This document shows, one piece after another, positions 44,556 to 53,436 of a DNA stretch of 54,772 nt (within the stretch, counting starts at the first letter, position 1; each line of letters begins with the position of its first letter). Position numbers and translations under genes: made by a program. Source of the stretch: an uncultured beta proteobacterium (GTDB lineage Bacteria; Pseudomonadota; Gammaproteobacteria; Burkholderiales; Burkholderiaceae); NCBI GenBank assembly GCA_903826775.1, contig CAIKFU010000019.1, positions 1 through 54,772 of the forward strand. The letters are read 5' to 3'. Below the pieces are notes generated by a model. It did no database searches and had not been told where the DNA came from. It was given only the letters and a program-made list of their open reading frames with translations.

Positions 44556-45524
44556 ATGACTGACGAAAAAGTAGTAGCAGTTTATGGCCATACATTTACA
44601 AGTTTGGATATAGAGTTGGCGGTGTTGTCCGCACATAATATTCGCCTACTTAATGGCAATGATCTCACTCCGATTGAGATGGCGAAGAGAGGTGTTACTG
44701 GAATAGTGCTTGGTACTTTAAAAAAGGTTGACCGAGAGTTAATCGCTGCAATGCCCTTTCTTAAAGTAGTGGTGAGGCAAGGTATAGGCGTTGACAATAT
44801 CGATATTCCTGCAGCGACTGAACGCAATATTGTTATCTGTAACGTGAGCGACTACTGTATTGAAGAAGTTGCAGTGCACGCACTGACCTGTGCTTTATCC
44901 TTAATGCGCAATCTAACATTTTTTGATTCCAATATACGAAAAGGTTTATGGCGTAAAGGTATGCCACAGATGTCTAGACCTTCTCGAGCAACCGTCGGTG
45001 TAATTGGTTATGGTCAAATTGGTCGCGCTTTCGTTGCACGAGCAAGATCTATATTTGGTACGATCCTTATCTATGATCCCTGGTACAAGGGTGATGTTCA
45101 AGAAGGAGTTAAGTTCGTAGATGATCTTGATGAATTGCTGGCGGAATCGGATGTAGTTACCGTGCATGTTCCACTGATGCCGCAGACCACTAGCCTCATT
45201 GATTCTAAGCGCTTATCAAAAATGAAAAAGAATGCTGTCGTGATTAATGCTAGTCGTGGAGGGATCATAGACGAGGATGCGCTTCTATCAGTAATTCGTG
45301 CTGGCAATATCGCCGGTGCAGCTCTGGATACCTTTTCTGTAGAACCTCTTTCTAAGGAAAGCGATTTGGTACAGGAGGGGCGCATTCTCCTAACGCCGCA
45401 TATTGCTTGGCTATCCAAAGAGTCAGAAATTGAATTGCGCGAGCACGCAGCGCAGGAAATTATTCGCGTGCTTTTTGGTGAAAATCCTCATTCGCAACTA
45501 AATAAAACACAAGTCGTAGTATGA
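44556..45524 (+). CDS. D-2-hydroxyacid dehydrogenase (NAD)
   Basis: The 322-residue protein has a flavodoxin-like substrate domain and a Rossmann domain (GVIGYGQIGRAF near residue 150). The complete Arg/Glu/His catalytic set is visible: NASRGGIIDE (R about 235), FSVEPL (E about 264) and TPHIAW (H about 283). It interconverts a D-2-hydroxyacid and its 2-oxoacid; phosphoglycerate dehydrogenase, glyoxylate/hydroxypyruvate reductase and others share the fold. GAGGGAA precedes the start. Substrate is likely linked to the adjacent M24 enzyme. Confidence 0.88.
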   Translation: MTDEKVVAVYGHTFTSLDIELAVLSAHNIRLLNGNDLTPIEMAKRGVTGIVLGTLKKVDRELIAAMPFLKVVVRQGIGVDNIDIPAATERNIVICNVSDYCIEEVAVHALTCALSLMRNLTFFDSNIRKGLWRKGMPQMSRPSRATVGVIGYGQIGRAFVARARSIFGTILIYDPWYKGDVQEGVKFVDDLDELLAESDVVTVHVPLMPQTTSLIDSKRLSKMKKNAVVINASRGGIIDEDALLSVIRAGNIAGAALDTFSVEPLSKESDLVQEGRILLTPHIAWLSKESEIELREHAAQEIIRVLFGENPHSQLNKTQVVV

Positions 45525-45653
45525 AATTCCCAACTATGATAAACAACTTTGCTTTGATTGCATTGCATATATACCGAACAGCTTTTTCAGTATGCCCCAT
45601 TGCAAAATCGAGTATTTTTTGTACCAATCTTTTAACCAAAAGGAGTAATAAAA

Positions 45654-46862
45654 ATGTCTGATATTGGAATTATCCCAGTTGACTGGGAAGATCGTTTTGA
45701 TCCTAAGCGCATGTTAAAGGAACGCTTAGCGCGCGCGAAAGAGGCGCTAAAGAATAGTGACGTGGATGCGTTATTTGTTTTTCGTACTGAAGATGCTCGC
45801 TATTTGATGGGCTACCGTCATCACCTCGGTCCTGCATTTATTATGGGCAATGCCGTTGTCGTTCTTGGTCGAGATAAAGAGCCGGTTATGTGGAATATGG
45901 ACTACGAGCAGTGTCGTCAGCGGATGCCTTGGTTCGATAAGGAGCAAATTCAGCCACGAGCTAATTTTCGCGAGACTGTTGGCATGAAGCGTTGGGCCGA
46001 GCAGGTTGAACAATTCGTAGGTTCACTTAAAGGTAAGAAGGTAGGTATTGATATTTGGGACATCAACATGGAGAAGGCAATCCGTGAGACGTTCCCTGAT
46101 ACTGAATTTGTTGATGGCTACCAGAGTGTGCTCATGAGAGCGAAAGAGATCAAGACTCAAGATGAGATCCTTTGTCTGAAGATCGCGAATGCAATGACTG
46201 AGGCATCTCTTGACAAGGCACTGGAATTTCTTCGTCCAGGGGTGCGCGAATGTGAAGTCCTCGCAGTCGCTTGGCATACCATGACGGCAATGGGTAGCGA
46301 ATGGACGCAGTGCTCGAACATTGTAGCCTCTGGCCCTTATACTGCTCCTTATCGTCGCTTTACTTCAGATCGCATTATCCGTAATGGCGATCTGGTAATC
46401 ATCGACATAGGCGCTTGCTTCAACGGATATTACGGCGACCTTACAAGAACTTGGGTATGCGGTAATGTTAAGCCAACCCAAGAAATGAAAGAATTGCACC
46501 AGAAGTGTTACGATGCGCTGTTCAATGCTGCCGCAAAAGTCAAGCCAGGCGTGACAAATGCCGAGGTATTTGATGCTGCATACCCCTATGTACTCGATAG
46601 TCTTGGTCATGGCGCTGGCGTTAATCCATGGGAAGCTCCAGCTTTTTCTCCACATTCCAAAGATCAACCGGTAGTTCTTAAAGAAAACATGGTATTCAAT
46701 TTTGAACCCTATGCTGGCAAACCAGGGATCGGTGGCTTCCGTCTAGAGAACGACCATATCGTTACTAAAGATGGTTGTGAAATTTACACTACCTATCCAT
46801 TTGACGAAAGACTAGTGATAGATCTGCATCCGCTTGACCCAACCACAGGTCGTACACGGTAG
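45654..46862 (+). CDS. M24-family metallohydrolase (creatinase/aminopeptidase P type)
   Basis: The 402-residue protein has a creatinase-like N-terminal domain (to about 170) and an M24 pita-bread domain. The five metal ligands are present: Asp in IIDIGA, Asp in YGDLTRTW, His in LGHGAGVNPWE, Glu in FEPYAG and Glu in RLENDH. M24 enzymes include Xaa-Pro peptidases but also creatinase, ectoine hydrolase and the DMSP lyase DddP, so catabolic use on a small molecule is plausible in this setting. A strong AAAAGGAG precedes the ATG. The sampled GC is visibly higher than in region F. Confidence 0.88.
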   Translation: MSDIGIIPVDWEDRFDPKRMLKERLARAKEALKNSDVDALFVFRTEDARYLMGYRHHLGPAFIMGNAVVVLGRDKEPVMWNMDYEQCRQRMPWFDKEQIQPRANFRETVGMKRWAEQVEQFVGSLKGKKVGIDIWDINMEKAIRETFPDTEFVDGYQSVLMRAKEIKTQDEILCLKIANAMTEASLDKALEFLRPGVRECEVLAVAWHTMTAMGSEWTQCSNIVASGPYTAPYRRFTSDRIIRNGDLVIIDIGACFNGYYGDLTRTWVCGNVKPTQEMKELHQKCYDALFNAAAKVKPGVTNAEVFDAAYPYVLDSLGHGAGVNPWEAPAFSPHSKDQPVVLKENMVFNFEPYAGKPGIGGFRLENDHIVTKDGCEIYTTYPFDERLVIDLHPLDPTTGRTR

Positions 46863-46951
46863 AAATAATGCGGCTACGTACTTAACTTTTATGCATATGA
46901 GTCACTTCAATAATATGAATTACTTCATGTATATCTATTTAGGGCGCTGCC

Positions 46952-47734
46952 GTGTTACTTTCTAATCCACTAGATAGCTTTCGTCTTGACGATCGTCTAA
47001 TCGTCATTACTGGAGCAAGTGAAGGTATCGGCCGGACTTTTGCCGAGGCCTTTTCGAAATGCGGTGCTCGTGTAGTATTAGTGGCACGCCGCCAACATAA
47101 ACTAGAAGAAATTGCTCGCGCTATTATCAACGCAGGAGGTCGTGCAGAGGTGATTCCAGCTGATATCATGAATTTAAGTGATATACAAAGTTTGGCCGAT
47201 AGCGTGGCTAATTTGATTGAGAGTAATGAACGAATTGTGCTGGTTAATAATGCCGGTCTTGGTTTTAGCAAAATGGCTTTGGAAGTAACGGAAGCGGATT
47301 GGGATGGTCAGATAGACCTTCACGTCAAAGGCACATTCTTTTGCTCGCAGCGCATCGGTGCTCTAATGCTTGAGCGCGGTTATGGAAAAATTATCAACAT
47401 GTCTTCGGCATGGGCAGAGTCAACCGATGTCGGCAAGAGTGTCTATTGCACCGCGAAGGCGGCCATTAAACACATGACAGCAGCATTATCGACTGAATGG
47501 GCGCCTCAGGGTGTACGTGTGAATGCGCTAGCCCCAAGTACAACTTTGACTGATTTTGTAAAGGGCACCATGGGAGCAAATCCCGATCGCGCTCAACGCC
47601 TTAAGGACCGCGTTAAACTTGGTCGCTTTGCAGAGCCGGTTGATGTGGTTGGTGCAGCAGTTTTTTTAGCAAGTTCCGCCTCTGATTTCTTCACTGGACA
47701 GACGTTATTTGTTGATGGAGGTTTTACAACATAG
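46952..47734 (+). CDS. Short-chain dehydrogenase/reductase, region G
   Basis: The 260-residue classical SDR starts with GTG seven bases after AGGG at 46941-46944. It has TGASEGIGRT (cofactor), NNAGLG, INMSSAWAES and YCTAK as Tyr-x3-Lys near residue 160, ending in SDFFTGQTLFVDGGF. It lies between the M24 enzyme and an amidohydrolase and probably oxidises a hydroxyl intermediate of the same route. Substrate unknown. Confidence 0.88.
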   Translation: MLLSNPLDSFRLDDRLIVITGASEGIGRTFAEAFSKCGARVVLVARRQHKLEEIARAIINAGGRAEVIPADIMNLSDIQSLADSVANLIESNERIVLVNNAGLGFSKMALEVTEADWDGQIDLHVKGTFFCSQRIGALMLERGYGKIINMSSAWAESTDVGKSVYCTAKAAIKHMTAALSTEWAPQGVRVNALAPSTTLTDFVKGTMGANPDRAQRLKDRVKLGRFAEPVDVVGAAVFLASSASDFFTGQTLFVDGGFTT

Positions 47735-47788
47735 TGTGGAAGTTCGAATGATATACAGTAAAAAAGGGTATGTGAGAAAAAGTGATAT

Positions 47789-48667
47789 ATGAGTGAAGAA
47801 AATATTTACCAAAATCCAAATCCCGTTTTTAAAACTATTAAACCAAGTTTTAAATTACCCGCTGGAGCTACGGATTGCCATTGTCATATCTATGATGACT
47901 TTAAGAAATATCCCCTCACTAAAAACCCTACCTATCTCCCACCTTCTGTAACAGTTGCTGATTATCTAAAGATGTTAGATGTCTTAGGGGTTGAACGCGC
48001 TGTAATTGTGCATGCAAATGTATATGGGCGCGATAATTCTCTGGTATTAGATTTGATGGCTAGCGCGCCATTGCGTTTTCGAGCAGTTGCATTGATGGAT
48101 GGGTCAATTTCAGATCGAGAGTTAAAGCGCTTACATAATGCCGGTGTTCGTGGTTTTCGGTGTAATTTGGTAGGAAACATTGGCATGACCTTTGATGAAG
48201 CCAAGCGGCTTGGTGAGCGCGTTAAGCAATATGGCTGGCATACCCAGTTTTTATTGGATATTGAATCTTTTCCTAATTTAAATGAAACATTTGATAAATA
48301 TCCGATTGATATTGTTATTGATCATATGGGCCGACCTATAGTTGATCGCGGTATTGATGCACCTGGTTTTCAATCATTATTGCGATTTATCCGAAATGAT
48401 CATGTTTGGGTTAAGCTGTCTGCTCCATATAGAACTTCAAAAGATTTGTCAGCCTTTAAAGACATGACGCCATTTGCTAAGGCTTTGGTTAAGGCGAATG
48501 CAAATCAATTGGTGTGGGGAACAGATTGGCCCCATGTGAATATGTTGGCTGAATCTCCAATGCCAAACGATGGACTGCTTTGCAATCTTTTATCCGAATG
48601 GATTCCAGATGAGTCGATTCGCAACCAAATTCTTGCAATTAACCCAGCAAGACTTTATGACTTTTAA
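47789..48667 (+). CDS. Amidohydrolase-family hydrolase (PDC-lactonase-like)
   Basis: The 292-residue TIM-barrel protein has the His-x-His metal motif in ATDCHCHIYDDF near residue 30, a histidine in IVIDHMGRP near 180 and the conserved aspartate in LVWGTDWPH near 250. The layout resembles 2-pyrone-4,6-dicarboxylate lactonase and related lactonases or decarboxylases. It is last in the region G operon and faces the convergent Bug gene with a two-base gap. A lactone or amide substrate is inferred from the family. Confidence 0.83.
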   Translation: MSEENIYQNPNPVFKTIKPSFKLPAGATDCHCHIYDDFKKYPLTKNPTYLPPSVTVADYLKMLDVLGVERAVIVHANVYGRDNSLVLDLMASAPLRFRAVALMDGSISDRELKRLHNAGVRGFRCNLVGNIGMTFDEAKRLGERVKQYGWHTQFLLDIESFPNLNETFDKYPIDIVIDHMGRPIVDRGIDAPGFQSLLRFIRNDHVWVKLSAPYRTSKDLSAFKDMTPFAKALVKANANQLVWGTDWPHVNMLAESPMPNDGLLCNLLSEWIPDESIRNQILAINPARLYDF

Positions 48668-48669
48668 AT

Positions 48670-49641
48670 TTAATCTGCAGTAATGCCAGTAGATTTAATG
48701 ATGTTGCTCCATAAAGCCACATCATTCAACAATAATTTAGCAAAGGCTTCTGGTGATGAAGGGTCAGGATCATATGCCATTAAAACCAACTGTTGTTTAA
48801 TTTCTGGGGTGTTGATGGCCTGAGTAAAAGCAATATTGAGTTTATTTACAATCTGCTTAGGCAAGTTTGCGGGCCCAAATAATCCGTACCATGTATTTAA
48901 TTCAAATCCATTAACCGTTTCTGAAATAGCGGGAACTGACGGAAGTAGGGGTGTACGCTTTAAGGTTGTAGTTCCTAATGGGGTTAATTTTCCAGCTTGC
49001 ACTTGAGCAAGTATGGTTGAGGTATTTGTAATTAATACGTCAATCTCTCCTCCTAACGCTGCTGTTACAGCCGGTCCAGATCCTTTATAAGGAACATGGG
49101 TAAATTTAGTTCCGGATGCCATGCTTAGCATTTCCATTCCTAAATGTGGTGTGCTGCCAATGCCAGCTGAACCATAATTGATTTGTCCTGGTGATTTTTT
49201 TGCCATCGCAATCAATTCAGAAACAGTTTTTGCTTTGAATTGTGGATTAGCAGCTAGTAGGCTTGGCGTATTTGTTAAGAGGGTAATTGGGGTTAAATCT
49301 TTAAGTGGATCATAATTTAATTGACTATATAGTGCTACGCTAATCGGAATTGAACTGTTACCCACAAGCAAGGTATAGCCATCTGGGGGTGATTTAGCAA
49401 CTATTTCTGCTCCAATATTTCCATTGGCCCCTGGGCGATTATCTAGAAGTATGGGTTGCCCTAGAATTTCAGTTAACGTTTTTCCAAGTGGACGCATCAG
49501 CACATCCGCTCCGCCTCCCGGTGGAAATGGCAAGATAATACGAATTGGTTTATTGGGATATTCCTGTGCATGCAAAAGATGAAGTGGGTTTAGCAAAATC
49601 AAACTTATGATTAAAGTTGATAAAATAAAACTAGGTTTCAT
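48670..49641 (-). CDS. Bug-family periplasmic receptor (TTT type), third copy
   Basis: The protein (323 residues from the ATG at 49641) has a signal peptide MKPSFILSTLIISLILL with cleavage near LHAQEYP. The ligand loop reads LPFPPGGGADVLMRPL, followed by NRPGANGNIGAEIV and YGSAGIGSTPHLGME, all close to the family consensus. An upstream in-frame ATG at 49656 would add five residues before the signal peptide. It is a single gene on the minus strand, convergent with the amidohydrolase gene and divergent from the FAH gene, so it could serve either cluster. No TctAB permease is near. Confidence 0.92.
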   Translation of the reverse strand: MKPSFILSTLIISLILLNPLHLLHAQEYPNKPIRIILPFPPGGGADVLMRPLGKTLTEILGQPILLDNRPGANGNIGAEIVAKSPPDGYTLLVGNSSIPISVALYSQLNYDPLKDLTPITLLTNTPSLLAANPQFKAKTVSELIAMAKKSPGQINYGSAGIGSTPHLGMEMLSMASGTKFTHVPYKGSGPAVTAALGGEIDVLITNTSTILAQVQAGKLTPLGTTTLKRTPLLPSVPAISETVNGFELNTWYGLFGPANLPKQIVNKLNIAFTQAINTPEIKQQLVLMAYDPDPSSPEAFAKLLLNDVALWSNIIKSTGITAD

Positions 49642-49752
49642 ATGCGGTGCACCCATGTCATTTCAAAATTAGAGTGCAAGATATGCACTAAAAAATCCAT
49701 AGAGGTTGAAAGCTTACATAGATGATCTTAATACTGAAATTGCTTAATGTCA

Positions 49753-49769
49753 TGCTAAAAATTTTAGCA
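49753..49769. promoter_or_regulatory. Perfect 17-bp palindrome between Bug and FAH genes
   Basis: TGCTAAAAATTTTAGCA has perfect 8-bp arms around one base, in the divergent promoter region. A second dyad, TATGATAAAAAATCATA (49807-49823, 6-bp arms, 5-base centre), lies 38 bases on. These are strong operator candidates for an unlinked regulator, since no regulator gene adjoins. The 276-base gap has no gene. Confidence 0.6.
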
Positions 49770-49917
49770 ATTGGTTATATTCACTGAGATAATAATTTTT
49801 TCAGAGTATGATAAAAAATCATAACTAATATAGCTAGTTGCGATATTTTAAAATTTTTTTTTAGTAGCAATTAATTGTTTAATCTTGTAACGAGTTGGAT
49901 AAAAAAGGAAAAATTTA

Positions 49918-50817
49918 ATGAAATTAGTTACTTTTCTTAAGGGAAAACAATACCGATTAGGGGTTTTAGACGATAAAAAAGGCATTTTAGATATTGCCGA
50001 TGCTAGTAAAAAGAATTTAACGGTGCAATTGCCAACAACAATGCTAGATTTTATTAAAGCCGGCCCTAGCGCTTTAACTGAGGCAAAGAAGTTGCTGACT
50101 CTTTCGGAAGGTTGGGTAAATCCTGCAGATGTCAAAATTCTTGCGCCTATTCCTCAATATACAAAGAATATTTTTTGCGTTGGTAGAAACTATAAATTAC
50201 ACATCGAGGAGGGCGCAAGAGCTCGTGGTGTTCCTGTAAGTTTTCCACCTGTTCCGGAATTTTTCTCAAAGCCACCATCAACAGTAATTGGTGAAGGGGA
50301 TGAAATTCTTTGGGATAGTAGTTGTACTAAACAATTGGATTATGAAATAGAGTTGGGAATTGTTATGGGTGTTAGGGCCAAGAATATCTCTGAAAAAGAT
50401 GCCTTAAGTTCTGTTTTTGGATACACCATTATTAATGACGTTTCGGCGCGTGAAGTGCAAAAAGCTCATGGCCAATGGTTTAAAGGTAAAAGTTTTGATA
50501 CGTTTGCTCCAATCGGCCCTTGTATTGTGACTGCGGATGAGTTTGGTGACCCAAGTGGTCATCAGTTAGTGCTAAAGGTGAATGGTGAGGTTCGCCAGGA
50601 TTCCAACACCAGTGATATGTTGTTCAATTGTGCACAAATAATTGCGAGCTTAAGTGCGGGCTTAACCTTAGAGCCAGGCGATACGATTGCCACTGGAACG
50701 CCATCGGGAGTCGCTTTAGGTATGGAACCCCAAGCTTGGTTAAAGGATGGTGATAAGGTTGAGCTATATATTTCAGGCATAGGTAAATTAACAAATGGCG
50801 TGAAAAAAATTACTTAA
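49918..50817 (+). CDS. Fumarylacetoacetate hydrolase-family protein
   Basis: The 299-residue protein has the FAH C-terminal fold with metal ligands in LDYEIELGIVMG (Glu-x-Glu, near residue 145) and IINDVSARE (Asp near 178). GRNYKLHIEEGA and GTPSGVALGM are family motifs. Members hydrolyse C-C bonds of diketones, decarboxylate oxaloacetate-like acids, hydrate or isomerise ring-cleavage products. AAGGAA precedes the start. It heads the plus-strand set with the ModA-like and GMC genes, divergent from a Bug receptor. Confidence 0.88.
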   Translation: MKLVTFLKGKQYRLGVLDDKKGILDIADASKKNLTVQLPTTMLDFIKAGPSALTEAKKLLTLSEGWVNPADVKILAPIPQYTKNIFCVGRNYKLHIEEGARARGVPVSFPPVPEFFSKPPSTVIGEGDEILWDSSCTKQLDYEIELGIVMGVRAKNISEKDALSSVFGYTIINDVSAREVQKAHGQWFKGKSFDTFAPIGPCIVTADEFGDPSGHQLVLKVNGEVRQDSNTSDMLFNCAQIIASLSAGLTLEPGDTIATGTPSGVALGMEPQAWLKDGDKVELYISGIGKLTNGVKKIT

Positions 50818-50850
50818 AGATAACAAGCTGTTGATTAAAAAGTTGTTTTA

Positions 50851-50866
50851 TGCATCTCTTGATGCA
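50851..50866. terminator. Small hairpin after the FAH gene
   Basis: TGCATCTCTTGATGCA forms a 6-bp perfect stem with a 4-base loop 34 bases after the FAH stop. No T-run follows, so terminator function is weakly supported. The 186-base gap has no gene. Confidence 0.35.
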
Positions 50867-51003
50867 AAGTGGTGAATTTGCTTTATCTGTTTGCAATCAT
50901 CAAATCCCTATAGAAAGAAATAAGCTTGGGCTAATTCCAAGAATATTAACCTTGAATGATTTTGTAATATTCACAAAGACTCTTGCTTGACTATTGAACG
51001 GTA

Positions 51004-51702
51004 ATGCAATCGGATCTGAAAATTTTTTCCTCAACGGCGATGTATTCAATTTTTCAAGAATTACTGCCCCGTTTTAATAAAGAGACAGGAGTTTTACCAA
51101 GCGTGATCTTTGATTCTTCGAATATGATTTTGGATAGAGTACATTCTGGCGAAGTTGCTGACGTAATTATTCTAACCAACTTAGCAATTGACAGGTTAGC
51201 TAAAGAAGGTAAGGTTGCTAGTAATGGTCATACCAATATTGCAAAATCTGGGATGGGGATTGTAGTTCGAAGCGGCACTACACATCCTGACATAAGTTCT
51301 GTTAGGGCATTAAAAAATACCCTCATGCATGTCAACTCAATTGCCTATACAACCACCGGTGCTAGTGGGGTTTATTTTACTAAGCTTATTAATATATTAG
51401 GACTTGCTGAACAATTAAAGGATAAATTAATTACCCCAAAGGGTGGGCATGTTGCCAAAATTGTGGCAAGTGGTGATGCTGAAATAGGGGTTCAACTGAC
51501 AAGTGAATTGTTGGGAATCCCTGGTGTTGAATACGTTGGCAATCTTCCTGTTGAATTGCAGATGAATACTATATTTATCGCCGCAATTTTTTCAAATACA
51601 GGTAAGAGTTTAGAAGCGTCAAAGTTTATCCACTTTTTGTCACTTCCAGATTTTTCACCTATATATAAGCAGTTCGGAATGGAATTTATTGGAACGTCTT
51701 GA
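51004..51702 (+). CDS. ModA-like substrate-binding-domain protein without signal peptide
   Basis: The 232-residue protein has the type 2 periplasmic-binding fold of the molybdate-binding group: LKIFSSTAMYSIFQELLPRFNKETG at the start, the GEVADVIILTNLAIDRLAKEGKV segment near 50-75 and TTGASGVYFTKLI near 115. An in-frame TGA at 50995 rules out an upstream signal sequence, so the protein is predicted to be cytoplasmic. No ModB or ModC genes adjoin. It lies between FAH and GMC genes and could be a metabolite sensor, carrier or enzyme that re-used the binding fold. Its function is not known. Confidence 0.78.
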   Translation: MQSDLKIFSSTAMYSIFQELLPRFNKETGVLPSVIFDSSNMILDRVHSGEVADVIILTNLAIDRLAKEGKVASNGHTNIAKSGMGIVVRSGTTHPDISSVRALKNTLMHVNSIAYTTTGASGVYFTKLINILGLAEQLKDKLITPKGGHVAKIVASGDAEIGVQLTSELLGIPGVEYVGNLPVELQMNTIFIAAIFSNTGKSLEASKFIHFLSLPDFSPIYKQFGMEFIGTS

Positions 51703-51744
51703 TTGTCATATGCTGAAGTTCACAAATTGATTTATGGAGTATGA

Positions 51745-53433
51745 ATGTCTAAAGTTTATGATTTTATAATCGTTGGCGCAGGCGTTTCAGGTTGCGTGCT
51801 AGCTAGCAGACTAACTGAACGTTCAAATGTTCATGTCTTGCTTTTGGAGGCTGGTAATGATGTGCCGCCAGGTAAGGAACCTAGGGATATCTTGGATAGT
51901 TACCCAACCTCTTACTACAATAAAAGTTATATTTGGCCTGGTTTGAAAGCCGCTTGGCGAAGTCAGGATTTTGGTTTTAATCATTTTCCTCAGGGTCGCA
52001 TCTTGGGAGGAGGGGGATCAGTAATGGGTATGGTCTCCTTAAGGGGGACTCCCGCGGACTATGCCGAATGGGTATTAAATGGTGCTAAAGGTTGGGGATG
52101 GGATGATGTACTGCCGTATTTTCGTAAATTAGAAAATGATTTCAATTTCAATGGGCCTTTGCATGGAAATGATGGATTTATTCCCATTAGGCGAATTGAA
52201 AAAACCCAATGGCCGCCATTAACACAGGCTCTTAGTGCTTATGCTAAATCCCATAACATTCAATTTATAGACGACATGAATGGTGATTTTCGTGATGGTT
52301 TTGGTGCAGTTCCAATGTGCAATACTCCAAATATGAGAGCCTCTACAGCCTTATGTTATTTAACTCCAGAAGTTCGTTCGAGACCTAACTTAAATATTGA
52401 GAATCGAGTTTTTGTTCGGCGGATACTATTTGAGGGAAATCTGGCTTTAGGAGTCGAAGCGGATACTTCGCAAGGCTTGCGTGAATATAAGGCTGCAGAA
52501 ACCATTATCGCTGCCGGTGGAATTTTTTCCCCAACTTTATTAATGCGTTCAGGCATCGGGGATGTAAATACATTGCAGAACTTAGGAATTTCTGTAATTG
52601 TTAATCGCCCAGGTGTTGGTCAAAATTTACAAAATCACCCAATTTTATTTTTAGGATTCCATTTGAAAAAGATGGGGAGGCAACCTGCGGCGTTGAGAAC
52701 GCATCCTACTGCTTGCTTTCGATTTTCTTCAGGCTTTGCCAATACAGCACCAAGTGATTTATATATCAATATACAAAGCAAAACCTCTTGGAGCGCATTG
52801 GGTCATCAAATAGGTAATTTAGCCCCATGTCTACTTCGACCAAACTCAAGGGGGAAAATATCTTTAGTTAGTCGGGATCCGGAAATTCTTCCAAAAATAG
52901 AATTTAATTTTTTAGATGACCCTATTGATACTCATAGATTAGCACTAGCATTCACTAGGTCTGTAGAGATGCTATTTGATAAAGGGGCTGCAAAATTGTT
53001 TGGCAAACCTTTTCCTGTTAGGTTTACAGATAGATTGAGGCTGCTCAATGAGCTTAATCTAAGCAATACCTTGAAAACGTCTGCATTAGCATTGTTACTA
53101 GACTCCATTCCTTTCGGGGCTGATTTTATACTTAGCACCCTAACTGGCGAAAGAGTTGATCTTCAGACTTTAGTCCGAGATCCACAGAGTTTGTCTGAAC
53201 ATATCACTTCAAATATTGCAGGTATGTTTCATCCGGTTGGCTCTTGCAGAATGGGTGATGAGATTGATTCTCATGCTGTTGTTAGTAACGAGGGGTTAGT
53301 CCACGGGATTGCTGGACTTAGAGTAGCTGATTCTTCAATCATGCCTAATTTAATTGCCGGAAATACAAATGTTCCGACGATCATGCTTGCGGAAAAAATT
53401 GCAGACTCCATTAAGTCGCAAAGTCAACTATAA
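51745..53433 (+). CDS. GMC-family FAD-dependent oxidoreductase
   Basis: The 562-residue protein has the ADP-binding motif IIVGAGVSGCVLASRL near residue 8, GRILGGGGSVMGMVSLRGTP near 85 and the C-terminal HPVGSCRMGD with the active-site histidine near 500. It ends in NVPTIMLAEKIADSI. It resembles choline dehydrogenase-like alcohol dehydrogenases and would oxidise an alcohol, passing electrons to an unidentified acceptor. TGGAG precedes the ATG at 51745; the ATG four bases earlier is out of frame. It is convergent with the last Bug gene after a three-base gap. Confidence 0.92.
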   Translation: MSKVYDFIIVGAGVSGCVLASRLTERSNVHVLLLEAGNDVPPGKEPRDILDSYPTSYYNKSYIWPGLKAAWRSQDFGFNHFPQGRILGGGGSVMGMVSLRGTPADYAEWVLNGAKGWGWDDVLPYFRKLENDFNFNGPLHGNDGFIPIRRIEKTQWPPLTQALSAYAKSHNIQFIDDMNGDFRDGFGAVPMCNTPNMRASTALCYLTPEVRSRPNLNIENRVFVRRILFEGNLALGVEADTSQGLREYKAAETIIAAGGIFSPTLLMRSGIGDVNTLQNLGISVIVNRPGVGQNLQNHPILFLGFHLKKMGRQPAALRTHPTACFRFSSGFANTAPSDLYINIQSKTSWSALGHQIGNLAPCLLRPNSRGKISLVSRDPEILPKIEFNFLDDPIDTHRLALAFTRSVEMLFDKGAAKLFGKPFPVRFTDRLRLLNELNLSNTLKTSALALLLDSIPFGADFILSTLTGERVDLQTLVRDPQSLSEHITSNIAGMFHPVGSCRMGDEIDSHAVVSNEGLVHGIAGLRVADSSIMPNLIAGNTNVPTIMLAEKIADSIKSQSQL

Positions 53434-53436
53434 AGA

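Noticed and set aside
45654..46862. Assignment of the M24 enzyme as the DMSP lyase DddP
   Set aside because: Only the general M24 fold and metal ligands can be seen; nothing specific to DddP can be confirmed without alignment.
51004..51702. Molybdate ABC transporter receptor feeding the molybdenum hydroxylase at 999-3632
   Set aside because: The protein has no signal peptide and no modB/modC neighbours, and it lies almost 50 kb from the hydroxylase.
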